Origin: Phycisphaerae bacterium
GTDB lineage: Bacteria > Planctomycetota > Phycisphaerae > UBA1845 > JAFGLZ01
NCBI GenBank assembly: GCA_016927755.1
Contig: JAFGLZ010000124.1
Span: 1-58,553 of the forward strand
Reading direction: 5' to 3'
DNA length: 58,553 nt
Positions 35,550-44,428 of the stretch are shown piece by piece. The position numbers and the translations under genes were made by a program. Within the stretch, counting starts at the first letter, position 1; every line of letters starts with the position of its first letter. The notes under the pieces are model-generated. The model made no database searches, had not been told where the DNA came from, and was given only the letters and a program-made list of their open reading frames with translations.

Positions 35550-38474
35550 ATGGCCAGGATCCTAGTGGTCGACGACTCCGCGGTGATCCTTCAGGTGATC
35601 AGAGATCAGCTTGTCGAGGCAGGCCATGAGGTGATTACGGCCGGCAACGGGAAGCAGACGCTCGAGGTCGCGAGGACGTTCCGTCCCGACGTGATCCTCC
35701 TGGACATTGAGATGCCTGAAGCCGACGGCATCGAAGTGTGTCGGATCTTGAAGCACGATCCGGCGCTCAGCTCGATCCCCGTCATCATGAGTTCGGCCCA
35801 TGACCGCGATGAGGACGTGGTGGAGGGCCTCTCTGCGGGCGCGCATGACTATGTCATCAAACCGTATCATTGGCCGGCGGTTCTTGCGCGGATTCAAGCG
35901 GCCTTGCGAACGAAGGCCGCGAATGACCTTCTGGAAAAGACCAGAAGGGATGCCGAGAGGGCCTTCGAAAACGAGAGGATGCTGGTACGGCAACTCCTGC
36001 GCGAGGCCTTCGATCGCAAGCGAGTCGAAGAGCAGCTTAGGGAGAGTCAGGAACGGTTCAAGAATATCAGCGATCACGCCTTGGATGCCATCATCATGAT
36101 GGATCACGAGGGGTTGATCTCGTACTGGAATCCCGCGGCGGAGAGGATATTCGGGTGGTCGACCGAGGAGGCCTTGGGCAAGGGACTCCACCACTTCCTC
36201 GCACCGGAGAGGTATCACAGGGCCCATGAGGCGGCCTTTCCTGCCTTTCAGCAGACCGGTCAAGGTCCGGCGGTTGGGACGGTAAGCACGCTCTCGGCGT
36301 TGCGGAAGGACGGAACTGAATTTCCGATCGAACTCTCTCTCGGTTCGGTGAGACTCGGGAGGAAGTGGTCGGCGATCGGCGTCGTTCGAGACATCGCCAA
36401 GCGGCAGGCGGAGGAGGCGGCCGTCCGCGAGAGTGAAGAGCGCCTTCAGACGATCATGCAGTCGATCCAGACGGGCATCCTCGTGATCGATGCAGAGACT
36501 CACCAGATCGTCGACGCGAATCCCGCTGCGACGGAGATGCTCCACTCATCGAGGGAGCAGGTCATCGGGAGGGCGTGTCACGATCTCATCACCACGGCAG
36601 GGGGCGGCAAGTGTCCGATCACGGATATGGGCGGAACGCTCGACCGGACGGAGCGCGAGCTGCTCCGGGGCGATGGGACGTCCTTGCCGATCCTCAAGAC
36701 GGCGGTCTTGGCCACGTTGCGAGGTCGCGGCTGTTTGATTGAGAGTCTTGTCGACATCAGCGACCGAAAACGCGCGGAGGAGAAGCTCAAAGAGAACAAC
36801 GCGATGATGGTCAACGCGCTGGAGGGCGAGAAACGGGCCTCGATGCAGCTCGAGGCAACAATGGAGCGGCTCGAGGAAGCGATAGAACAGGCGCAGGCGG
36901 CGACGCAGGCCAAGAGCGAGTTCCTGGCCAACATGAGCCACGAAATCCGAACGCCCATGACGGCCATTCTCGGTTTCGCCGAGAGCCTGCTGGATCCCTC
37001 GCTCGCGGAAGCGGACCGACGGGAGGCCGTCCAGACGATTCGGCGCAACGGAGAGTACCTGCTCGAGATCATCAACGACATCCTCGATATCTCGAAGATC
37101 GAGGCCGGCAAGCTCGAGGTCGAGCGCGTGGCATTCCCACTCGTCGAGTTGATCGAGGAGGTCCGGCTTCTCATGCAGGTGCGGGCGGACGGTAAGGGCC
37201 TGCCGCTGGAAATAGAGTATGCGGGGGCCGTTCCGGAGACCATTCGGAGCGATCCCACAAGGCTCAAGCAGATTCTCATCAACCTGATCGGGAACGCCAT
37301 CAAGTTCACCGAGCAAGGCAAGGTTCGAGTGGTTGTACGCTTCGTCCGCGAGGAGGCAACCTGTACGAACTCCGGCCGTCCGGGACCGTTCGTTCAGTTC
37401 GATGTGATTGATACGGGCATCGGAATGACCCACGAGCAGATGTCGCGGCTCTTCAAGTCATTCACGCAAGGGGACGCCTCGACGACGAGGCGGTATGGCG
37501 GGACCGGCTTGGGTCTCATGATCAGCAAACGGCTTGCGACCATGCTTGGCGGCGAGCTCACGGTCAGGAGCGCGCGTGGCTCGGGAAGCCGCTTCAGCGT
37601 CACGGTCGGCGTCGATCCCCTCGATTCGGCGTCACTGATCGATGCATCCGCGCAAGCTACGAGAACGGTGCCAGCGCCTTCTCCGCAACCTACCGTCGAG
37701 CGTTGCCGCCTTGACTGCCGCATCCTGCTGGCCGAGGACGGGCCGGACAATCAGAGGTTGATTTCCTTTGTTCTCAAGAAGATGGGCGCGGAGGTCACCG
37801 TGGCTGAGAACGGGAAGATCGCATACGAGGAAGCGCTGACTGCCCGAGACGCGGGCAGCCCGTACGACGTGATCCTCATGGACATGCAGATGCCCGTTTT
37901 AGACGGGTACACGGCGACCCGTCAGCTCCGCGAGGCCGGCTATTCAGGCCCGATCATCGCGTTAACGGCTCACGCGATGGCAAACGACCGTGCGCATTGT
38001 CTTGATGCCGGCTGCGACGATTATGCGGCCAAGCCGATAGACCGTCTGAAGCTCCAGGAGGCGATTGCCGCCCAACTCTCCGATGAACGTCAAGCGCCGC
38101 GCACCAGGCACCGATCATCTAACGCGCTCATCGACGGACTGGAGGGCGATCCGGAGATTGAGGAACTGATCTCGACCTTCGTGAACAATCTTCGCGAGAG
38201 AGTGGATGCACTCAAGCGACATCTGGCCGACGGTGACCTCGCCGCCTTGGCTTCCCTAGCCCATCAGATCAAGGGCACGAGCGGCAACTATGGCTTTCCC
38301 GAGCTCGGCGACCAGGCGAAGCGCGTCGAACAAGCGGCCAAGACGGGCATGGATCTGGAAAGCCTAGCCAATGTGGTCGGGCATCTCATCGACATGTGCG
38401 GCCGGGTCTGCGCGACCTCTGGCCGGGCATCGACAAGCGAGACGCCTTCAGCCACCCGAGCCAGCCATCAGTGA
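35550..38474 (+). CDS. Hybrid sensor kinase: REC-PAS-PAS-HisKA-HATPase-REC-HPt
   Basis: A 974-residue cytoplasmic phosphorelay protein with no transmembrane helix. The order is: receiver with Asp52 (LLDIEMPEADG) and KPY; coiled linker; PAS1 (ISDHALDAIIMMDHEGLISY); and PAS2. PAS2 carries a Cys pair, Cys343 and Cys355 (GRACHDLI and GGKCPI). The kinase module has His464 (SHEIRTPMTAILGF) with an N box (ILINLIGNAIKF) and G boxes (DTGIGM, GGTGLGL). The second receiver has Asp778 (ILMDMQMPVLDGYTATR). The HPt has His905 (LAHQIKGTSGNYG). All phosphorelay residues are present, so it should autophosphorylate and pass phosphate internally; the N-terminal receiver lets another kinase modulate it. No output regulator lies next to it. 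Its 3' end overlaps the convergent RuvC-like gene by 7 bp. Confidence 0.97.
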   Translation: MARILVVDDSAVILQVIRDQLVEAGHEVITAGNGKQTLEVARTFRPDVILLDIEMPEADGIEVCRILKHDPALSSIPVIMSSAHDRDEDVVEGLSAGAHDYVIKPYHWPAVLARIQAALRTKAANDLLEKTRRDAERAFENERMLVRQLLREAFDRKRVEEQLRESQERFKNISDHALDAIIMMDHEGLISYWNPAAERIFGWSTEEALGKGLHHFLAPERYHRAHEAAFPAFQQTGQGPAVGTVSTLSALRKDGTEFPIELSLGSVRLGRKWSAIGVVRDIAKRQAEEAAVRESEERLQTIMQSIQTGILVIDAETHQIVDANPAATEMLHSSREQVIGRACHDLITTAGGGKCPITDMGGTLDRTERELLRGDGTSLPILKTAVLATLRGRGCLIESLVDISDRKRAEEKLKENNAMMVNALEGEKRASMQLEATMERLEEAIEQAQAATQAKSEFLANMSHEIRTPMTAILGFAESLLDPSLAEADRREAVQTIRRNGEYLLEIINDILDISKIEAGKLEVERVAFPLVELIEEVRLLMQVRADGKGLPLEIEYAGAVPETIRSDPTRLKQILINLIGNAIKFTEQGKVRVVVRFVREEATCTNSGRPGPFVQFDVIDTGIGMTHEQMSRLFKSFTQGDASTTRRYGGTGLGLMISKRLATMLGGELTVRSARGSGSRFSVTVGVDPLDSASLIDASAQATRTVPAPSPQPTVERCRLDCRILLAEDGPDNQRLISFVLKKMGAEVTVAENGKIAYEEALTARDAGSPYDVILMDMQMPVLDGYTATRQLREAGYSGPIIALTAHAMANDRAHCLDAGCDDYAAKPIDRLKLQEAIAAQLSDERQAPRTRHRSSNALIDGLEGDPEIEELISTFVNNLRERVDALKRHLADGDLAALASLAHQIKGTSGNYGFPELGDQAKRVEQAAKTGMDLESLANVVGHLIDMCGRVCATSGRASTSETPSATRASHQ

Positions 38475-38968
38475 GGCGGTCGGCCTCTTGGCATCTGTCC
38501 GCTTCGTGCGATTCCGCTGGGAATCCTCGGCAGCCACCCCAATTCCACCACCGCGTGGAGACCGATGAGGATGGCCTCGGCGGCGTCGTGACGGAGCGAC
38601 GTGGGTCGGGGCGCGGCCGACCATTCGATCACGCTGCGAGCGAGCGCATCCGCGCTGACCTTGGCCTGCTTGCCGGTTCGCTGCTGGCGGGCGCGCAGGA
38701 GCCGGTTTCGCCACGCCTCGGCCCCGATTTGCCGGAAGCCGATGCCGCGTCGCTTGGCCTGGCGCTGCCAGATGTCGGCCAGGGGCCCACCGCCCTCGAC
38801 GACGATCCATGCGAGGTCTTCGATCTCGTCGAGCATCGACACCACGGCGCGTCGCAGGCGCGGGGCCGATCCGAAGTTCCTAGAGCGGTACCAGCGCAGC
38901 CGGCCGTCATCCCCGTAGAGGGCCAGACCGGCCCTGAGTCCCATGTCCACGGCGAGCAGGGAGCGCAT
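38468..38968 (-). CDS. Small RuvC/RNase H-fold protein
   Basis: A 166-residue protein starting at ATG 38968 (MRSLLAVDMGLRAGLALYGD); the frame runs further upstream without support. The opening beta strand with Asp, then Gly/Leu/Ala, has the shape of the RNase H-like fold as in RuvC and YqgF. WIVVEGGGPLADIW supplies a Glu at the second acidic position. RHDAAEAILIGL near residue 140 gives the terminal Asp/Glu-rich helix typical of RuvC-type nucleases. That makes a complete D-E-D/E set plausible, though residue assignment is by eye. It could be a resolvase-like nuclease, or a non-nuclease of the fold. It overlaps the hybrid kinase tail by 7 bp and is divergent from a sugar oxidoreductase. Confidence 0.72.
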   Translation of the reverse strand: MRSLLAVDMGLRAGLALYGDDGRLRWYRSRNFGSAPRLRRAVVSMLDEIEDLAWIVVEGGGPLADIWQRQAKRRGIGFRQIGAEAWRNRLLRARQQRTGKQAKVSADALARSVIEWSAAPRPTSLRHDAAEAILIGLHAVVELGWLPRIPSGIARSGQMPRGRPPH

Positions 38969-39141
38969 CGGCCTATTTTGGGGCGGATCACGCGGTGAGT
39001 CCACTCTACGACGGCTCGTAGATCTTCCAGGAACGTCGCTTCCGGGCGCGGAAAGCGTGGCATGCCTGGCGTGGTGTCGGCGGCTCGGGAAGGGTGTTAT
39101 ACTCCCACGCGCATCTTCGAGACGACAGGAGCACGCGAGCC

Positions 39142-40197
39142 ATGGGTAAGGCACGACTGGGCGTCATCGGCTGCGGAGTCATCGGGCAGTATCACCTGAA
39201 GATGGCCCATCGCGCGGATCATGTCGAGCTGGTCGCCGTGGCCGACGGCGTCGAGGAACGGGCAAGGAAGGCCGGCGAGGAGTTCGACGTGCCCTCGGTC
39301 TACACGGACGCCGAGGCGCTGCTGAACGACGATCGCGTCGACGGCGTGGTGCTGGCGTTTCCGACGACGGGTCGAACGGAGTTGGCCCTTCGAGCGCTGG
39401 CCATGGGCAAGCACGTCCTGACGGAAAAGCCCGTGGCGATGAATGCGCAAGAGGTCCAACGGATGATCGCCGCGCGCGGCGATCGAGTGGTCGCGTGCTG
39501 CTCGTCGCGCTATCAGTTCCTGCCGTCGACGCAGGCCGCTATCGAGCTAGTGGCCAGCGGGGCGTTGGGCGATCTCCGCGTGATTCACTGTCGGGCGCTC
39601 TCGGCGCTCGGCAAGCCGCCTGATAAACCGCCCCCGCCCTGGCGACTGAATCGGTCGATGAACGGCGGGGGGATCCTCGTCAACTGGGGCTGCTACGATC
39701 TGGACTACCTGCTGGCTATCACGGGCTGGTCGCTGAGGCCGAAGACCGTGCTGGCCAGGGCATGGCCGATTTCCGCGGACTTCGAGTCCTACGTCGCGCC
39801 CGGTTCGGACGCCGAAACGCACTTCGCGGCGCTGATCGTCTGCGAGGGCGGCACGGCCATCCACTACGAACGTGGTGAGTACGTGGCCGCCCGGACCGAG
39901 GCCGCCTGGCACATCGTGGGGACGAAGGGCTCGCTCCGCCTGCACATGACGACGATCGAGGACAAGCGGATCATCCACGAGGACACGAGCAAGCAGGAGG
40001 GTGTGGTCGCGCGGACGATCTGGCAGGGCCAGGAGGACGGCGACGCCGTTCACGCCGGACCGGTGGAGGACTTCGCCGCGGCGATCCTGGAGCATCGCGA
40101 GCCGAAGACGAGCCTGGAGAAAGCGCTGATCGTCCAGAAGATCACCGACGCGATCTACGCATCGTCCGCTACAGGTCGGGCCGTCGAGATGGCATGA
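39142..40197 (+). CDS. Gfo/Idh/MocA-family oxidoreductase, sugar catabolism
   Basis: A 351-residue cytoplasmic enzyme; ATG 39142 (MGKARLGVIGCGVIG) has AGGAG 10 nt upstream. The N-terminal glycine-rich Rossmann motif is complete, and VLTEKPVAMNAQEV gives the Glu-Lys-Pro catalytic region. NGGGILVNWGCYDLDYLLAI is the substrate-side helix with the usual Gly, Asp and Tyr. It is followed after 40 nt by a sugar isomerase/epimerase gene in the same direction; the two together are a common pair for inositol or rare-sugar breakdown. Substrate not determined. Confidence 0.94.
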   Translation: MGKARLGVIGCGVIGQYHLKMAHRADHVELVAVADGVEERARKAGEEFDVPSVYTDAEALLNDDRVDGVVLAFPTTGRTELALRALAMGKHVLTEKPVAMNAQEVQRMIAARGDRVVACCSSRYQFLPSTQAAIELVASGALGDLRVIHCRALSALGKPPDKPPPPWRLNRSMNGGGILVNWGCYDLDYLLAITGWSLRPKTVLARAWPISADFESYVAPGSDAETHFAALIVCEGGTAIHYERGEYVAARTEAAWHIVGTKGSLRLHMTTIEDKRIIHEDTSKQEGVVARTIWQGQEDGDAVHAGPVEDFAAAILEHREPKTSLEKALIVQKITDAIYASSATGRAVEMA

Positions 40198-40237
40198 CCG
40201 AGGGCGCCGTCCGATTCGACTGACTTGGGAGTCTGAT

Positions 40238-41038
40238 ATGAAGTACGCATTCATGACGTTCTCTTGCCCGGAGCTATCCTTGGACGAGGTGCTGGCGCTG
40301 GCCAAGCGGCTCGGCTACGAAGGCGTGGAGCCCCGCGTTTCGTCGAGCCACAAGCACGGCCTCGAGTTCGACGCACCGGCCGACGTCCGCGGGCAGGCCA
40401 GGGCCAAGGCCGAGGCCAGCGGCGTCGCGCTGTGCTGCATCGCCACGTCGTGCCGATACGCTGATCCGGCCACGGCCGACGGGATGGTTCAGGACACGCA
40501 CCGGGCCATCGATCTGGCGGCGGACGTCGGCTGCTCGCGAATTCGCGTTTTCGGCGGGCAGATCCCCGCGGGCACGTCACGGGAAGAGGCGATCGAGCTT
40601 GTGGCGCGGTCGCTGGAGTCCGTCGCCGATCACGCCGGACAGCGCGGCGTGGTCGTCTGCATGGAAACGCACGACGACTGGTGCGACCCGGCGAACGTGG
40701 CCCAAGTGATGCAGCGCGTCGACCATCCGGCCATCGCCGTCAACTGGGACATCATGCACCCCGTCCGCCAGGGCGGCGCGACGATGGACCAGGCCTACGA
40801 AACGCTTGAGCCCTGGATCCGCCACGTCCACTTTCATGACGGCGTCAAGGAGGACCCGGGGCAACTGCTCCGCCCGATCGGTGAGGGCATTGTCGACCAC
40901 AAGCGGGCGGTCGAGTTGCTGCTGGACATGGGTTACGAAGACTACCTCAGCGGCGAGTGGATCAACTGGGAGCCCTACGAGACGCACCTGCCACGCGAGC
41001 TGGCCACGATGAAGGGCTACGAGCGCGAGGTGTCCTGA
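40238..41038 (+). CDS. Sugar phosphate isomerase/epimerase-like TIM barrel (AP endonuclease 2 family)
   Basis: A 266-residue TIM-barrel enzyme. SLDEVLALAKRLGYEGVEPR is the usual first barrel unit. VVCMETHDDWCDPAN supplies the Glu and His of the metal site. VNWDIMHPVRQG gives the second Asp and His. HVHFHDGVKED adds His and Asp, and YLSGEWINWEPYE the final Glu. These are the metal ligands of the xylose-isomerase-like/IolE-IolI family. It likely isomerises or dehydrates a keto-sugar made by the upstream oxidoreductase, 40 nt away. The substrate is unknown. Confidence 0.93.
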   Translation: MKYAFMTFSCPELSLDEVLALAKRLGYEGVEPRVSSSHKHGLEFDAPADVRGQARAKAEASGVALCCIATSCRYADPATADGMVQDTHRAIDLAADVGCSRIRVFGGQIPAGTSREEAIELVARSLESVADHAGQRGVVVCMETHDDWCDPANVAQVMQRVDHPAIAVNWDIMHPVRQGGATMDQAYETLEPWIRHVHFHDGVKEDPGQLLRPIGEGIVDHKRAVELLLDMGYEDYLSGEWINWEPYETHLPRELATMKGYEREVS

Positions 41039-41264
41039 CCCGCATCTATGCGTTGACCTGTTTAGGATCTAGCTTGCTGATTGTGTAGCGGGAACCCCTC
41101 ACGTATCATGAATGACGAGGGTCCGTCCGGCTTCATTTCCACATTCCCGAGGGCGGAGGGAAGTCCATGCCCAAGCCTCTTCAGGTCGGCCAGAATGGTC
41201 GGTTCGCTATCGCGGCGGTCACCCTATGGACAAATGCATGCAGTTGTCCCTGCCGAGGGTGCCC
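41039..41264. other. Gap before the pseudogene remnant
   Basis: No gene is supported. A 77-codon frame crosses this stretch into the remnant, but its first part has no recognisable protein character. It may be the more decayed 5' part of the degraded duplicate described next. Confidence 0.35.
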
Positions 41265-41423
41265 TCGAGTTGACCGAGACGAACGTCTCGACGACGGTCG
41301 TCCATGGACACTGATAGGCACGTGAATGCCGCCTGGCATTGCGGCAGCGGGGTTGCAGGTGGCCATGAGCGTGTGCGTGCTGGGATTCTGGAAGGTGACC
41401 AGACGACCTCCTCGAAGACGAGA
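41265..41423 (+). pseudogene. Frameshifted remnant of the 3' end of a paralogue of the next gene
   Basis: The bases TGACCGAGACGAACG at 41271-41285 match 44040-44054 of the intact downstream gene exactly (LTETN). They join directly to a segment reading VSTTVV, then after a +1 shift MDTDRHVNAAWHCGSG, matching LSTTIV and MNTDLHVNVVWKCGSG of that gene. A second shift follows in the Cys-Gly-Ser-Gly stretch. The next frame then reads a hydrophobic helix with RRPPRRR, matching the intact TM/Arg tail. About 190 bp of the parent between LTETN and LSTTIV is missing. These features show a decayed duplicate with one deletion and two frameshifts. Confidence 0.75.
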
Positions 41424-41536
41424 CACGCAGGACGTTGCGCTTGTGAGAGAGAACTCAGGGGCCTCGGGTCGAGGCGGATTCGCTGGTTAGGCGAGTTCCT
41501 TTCGTGGGCTTCCGCGGAAGAGAAGGAGCTTGGCAA

Positions 41537-44374
41537 ATGAGAACGAGAAGCGTCACGCTATTGATGGCGGCGTTGGCCGTTGGTTTCGTGTCCAGTGCGG
41601 CCCATGGCGACCTGATCTACGCCAACGACGATTGCTACGTCGACAACGGCGTGAATCAGGACGACAACGGCATTCTCGTCAAGACGGTGGCCAACAGAAA
41701 CGGATGGATCGAATTCACGCTGGGCATCAATCCGGTCGATTCCGCCACGCTGCGCATCTACAACAACTACGGAACGTGTGATACCACGATCAACTTCCGC
41801 GTTGGCGCATACAACTTCAACGAAAGCAGCTTCACCGGAACCGACACCACGAGCTGGACCAGCTTGGGCGATGTCAGGGTCAACACCGGCTACACGTGGT
41901 ACGCGATCGACGTGACGAGCTTCTACAACAGCCACTTGGGCCAGACGGTGACGTTTCACCTCAAGCCCATCAGCAGCCCCGGCAATGGGCCCTGGTTCGA
42001 GGATCGGGAGGGATCGCGGGGCTCGGGCAACACTCCTCGGATCGAGTGGATGGCGGCCAGCGTCGCACCGATCATCGCGGAGGTCTCGCCCGATCCCGAC
42101 GCCGCGCAAGCCAAGATCGAGTACGTCCGGCAGCTCAGCTTGCTGCAAGGGACGTCGCCGGTGAGCTGGTCGGTCGCGCAAGGACCCACCGGCCTGACCG
42201 TGGATCAGAGCGGCCTTGTCAGCGGCTGGACTCCGGGACCGGGCGACGTCGGCGCCAGCTTCACGATCGAGATCCAGGCCACGAACACCTTCGGGTCGGA
42301 TGCCGAGAGTTGGCAGGTGACGGTCCAGCCGGAGCCGCCGCCCGTCATCCAGGAGGTCTCGCCGGATCCGGACGGCGTCGTCGCCGGGACCGAGTACGCC
42401 GAGCAACTCGTCCTGGTCCAGGGGGTGCCGCCAATCACCTGGTCGGTCGTTGGGGGACCCACCGGCCTGACGGTCGACCCCAACGGCCGTGTCAGCGGCT
42501 GGACGCCGAGCGACGACGACATCGGGAACTCCTTCACCGTCGAGATCATGGCCAGCAGCACTGGCGGGCAGGATACGGAGGCCTGGCAGGTTCAGGTCCT
42601 CTCGGCAGGGCCTCAGGCGCCCAAGTGGCGGGTGTATGAGGTGTCGTTGACGGCATCGGGCTCGCCCTCGAACCCGTTCACCGATACGTGGCTGACGGCG
42701 ACGGTGACCCCCCCGGGGGGCAGTCCTTGCACGATCGACGGCTTCTACGACGGCGACGGCAATGGCGGACAAAGCGGCAATGTCTGGAAGCTGCGGTTCT
42801 CGCCGGACCGGCTGGGCGTCTGGCAGTGGGCGACCAGCTCGAACGACGCCGGCCTGAACAATCAGAGCGGCCAGTTCCAGTGCATCGCGTCGGGAGAATC
42901 GGGCCCCATCGTCCCGGGCGGGCGCTACTTCCACCGGGCCGACGGCGGTCCGGTCTACCTCATCGGCAACTTCCTGGACCGCGCGCAGCCTGCCTATGAG
43001 GAATTCAGCCACACGCTGCTCAGCGAGGAAATCAGCGAGACCAACCGTCAGAACATGATCGCCCGCCATCGCGATTTCCATCGGGCCAACAAGATGAACG
43101 TCTATCTGGCCAACAACGGCGATTACGGCGACGTTTCGACGACGCCTTGGGTGGGCACCGACAATTCGAACGACAAGTCGCGGTTCGATCTATCGCGGTG
43201 GAAGATGTACGACCGGCTCATCGCGCAGCTCGAGGACGAAGGCATGATCGCCGAGCTGTGGTTCTTCGCCGACGACAGCGGGTTCGGCGACCTGTCCGAC
43301 GCCGACCGCCAGTGCCTGATCAAGTACGGGATGGCCCGGCTGAGCGCGTATCCGCACACGATGTTTGTGCTGTGCCTCGAGTGGCAGGAGGGGTGGTCCA
43401 CCTCGGAGGTCTCGTCCCACATGACCTACGGCCAGAGCCACAATCCGTGGGGTCGACTGTGGAGCGTACACGGAACGACGGGCAACTTCGCCTTCCCGAG
43501 CGAATCGTGGGCCGACTTCATGGCCACGCAGTCGGGAAACGACATCACCCCGTCCGGCAACAACAGTCACACGATCACCAATCGGGGATTGGCCGACAAA
43601 CCGTTGATCGTGGAAGAGTTCGGCCTGCTCGACAGCACCTATGACAAGCGCCTGCGAGGAAATCTGTGGGCATGCTTCTGCGGCGGCGGTGCCGGCAGCG
43701 GCACCGGCAGTGATCTGCCGAGGCTCCGCCAGTTCATCGAGGACCTGGGCGTGGCGTTCTGGACCATGTCTCCGGATAACGGCGTCACGAGCAGCGGCTT
43801 TGCATTGGTCAATCCGGGAAACGAGTACGTCGTCTACGTGGAGAACGGCGGGACTTTCTCCGTGCAGCTTGCCGGCGGTACGTACGACGCGGAGTGGTTC
43901 AGCCCCCGCCAGTCGGACGGCAGCGCCGGGCCGATCCCGATTGGGACCGTCGCGGGCGGAGCCCGCAGCTTCACGACGCCGAACTCCGATGACTGGGTGC
44001 TCCACGTCAAGAAGCAATTGGTATTGAGGTCGCTGGCGCTGACCGAGACGAACGAGACCTGGGGCGACGTGCAGATCGACCCGGAGCCGAATGACGCCAA
44101 CAACGTGCAATTCCCTGCCGGGACGGCGGTGACGCTGACGGCGATTCCGATTGAGGAAAAGGCGCTGCGGCAGTGGGAGATCTTCGACCCCAACCACCCG
44201 GACGACGTCAACTACGCGGCGATTGACGCCAACCTGTCGACCACAATCGTCATGAACACCGACTTGCACGTTAACGTTGTCTGGAAGTGCGGCAGCGGCG
44301 CCGGCCCGCTCCTTCCGGCGATCATGGGCGCGCTTGCCCTCTGCGTGATCGTGAGGCGGAGACGTAGGAGTTGA
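41537..44374 (+). CDS. Modular secreted glycoside hydrolase with Ig-like repeats and a CGSG-TM-Arg C-terminal tail
   Basis: A 945-residue protein; ATG 41537 has AAGGAG 8 nt upstream. Signal peptide: residues 1-24, ending AHG. Residues 25-175 resemble a DNRLRE/CBM96-type carbohydrate-binding domain (GWIEFTLGINPVDSATLRIY). Two near-identical Ig-like units (about 92 and 87 residues) follow. A DUF5060-like domain (RFSPDRLGVWQW) precedes a DUF4038-type TIM barrel (GGPVYLIGNF; KPLIVEEFGLLDS offers a catalytic Glu). Near residue 850 an InlB-like repeat (PAGTAVTLTA) leads to Cys918-Gly-Ser-Gly, a ~16-residue hydrophobic helix and RRRRRS. That tail resembles bacterial C-terminal sorting signals. The Ig units are direct repeats at DNA level too. 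It likely acts on polysaccharide at the cell surface; the glycan is unknown. Confidence 0.92.
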   Translation: MRTRSVTLLMAALAVGFVSSAAHGDLIYANDDCYVDNGVNQDDNGILVKTVANRNGWIEFTLGINPVDSATLRIYNNYGTCDTTINFRVGAYNFNESSFTGTDTTSWTSLGDVRVNTGYTWYAIDVTSFYNSHLGQTVTFHLKPISSPGNGPWFEDREGSRGSGNTPRIEWMAASVAPIIAEVSPDPDAAQAKIEYVRQLSLLQGTSPVSWSVAQGPTGLTVDQSGLVSGWTPGPGDVGASFTIEIQATNTFGSDAESWQVTVQPEPPPVIQEVSPDPDGVVAGTEYAEQLVLVQGVPPITWSVVGGPTGLTVDPNGRVSGWTPSDDDIGNSFTVEIMASSTGGQDTEAWQVQVLSAGPQAPKWRVYEVSLTASGSPSNPFTDTWLTATVTPPGGSPCTIDGFYDGDGNGGQSGNVWKLRFSPDRLGVWQWATSSNDAGLNNQSGQFQCIASGESGPIVPGGRYFHRADGGPVYLIGNFLDRAQPAYEEFSHTLLSEEISETNRQNMIARHRDFHRANKMNVYLANNGDYGDVSTTPWVGTDNSNDKSRFDLSRWKMYDRLIAQLEDEGMIAELWFFADDSGFGDLSDADRQCLIKYGMARLSAYPHTMFVLCLEWQEGWSTSEVSSHMTYGQSHNPWGRLWSVHGTTGNFAFPSESWADFMATQSGNDITPSGNNSHTITNRGLADKPLIVEEFGLLDSTYDKRLRGNLWACFCGGGAGSGTGSDLPRLRQFIEDLGVAFWTMSPDNGVTSSGFALVNPGNEYVVYVENGGTFSVQLAGGTYDAEWFSPRQSDGSAGPIPIGTVAGGARSFTTPNSDDWVLHVKKQLVLRSLALTETNETWGDVQIDPEPNDANNVQFPAGTAVTLTAIPIEEKALRQWEIFDPNHPDDVNYAAIDANLSTTIVMNTDLHVNVVWKCGSGAGPLLPAIMGALALCVIVRRRRRS
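42071..42606 (+). repeat. Tandem Ig-like coding repeat (two units)
   Basis: Unit 1 (42071-42346) and unit 2 (42347 to about 42606) share phrases VSPDPD, GPTGLTVD, VSGWTP, GSSFT/NSFTVEI and a closing QVTV/QVQV. Protein identity is high enough to indicate a recent internal duplication within the glycoside hydrolase gene. Confidence 0.8.
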
Positions 44375-44428
44375 AGCGCTCGGCCGCGCTCGAGCCTCGC
44401 CCTGTAACACGGCCCTCCACTCGGGCGG

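Noticed and set aside
35320..35550. 76-codon minus-strand frame in the purM/kinase gap
   Set aside because: No ribosome site, no hydrophobic or domain pattern, and it overlaps the kinase start.
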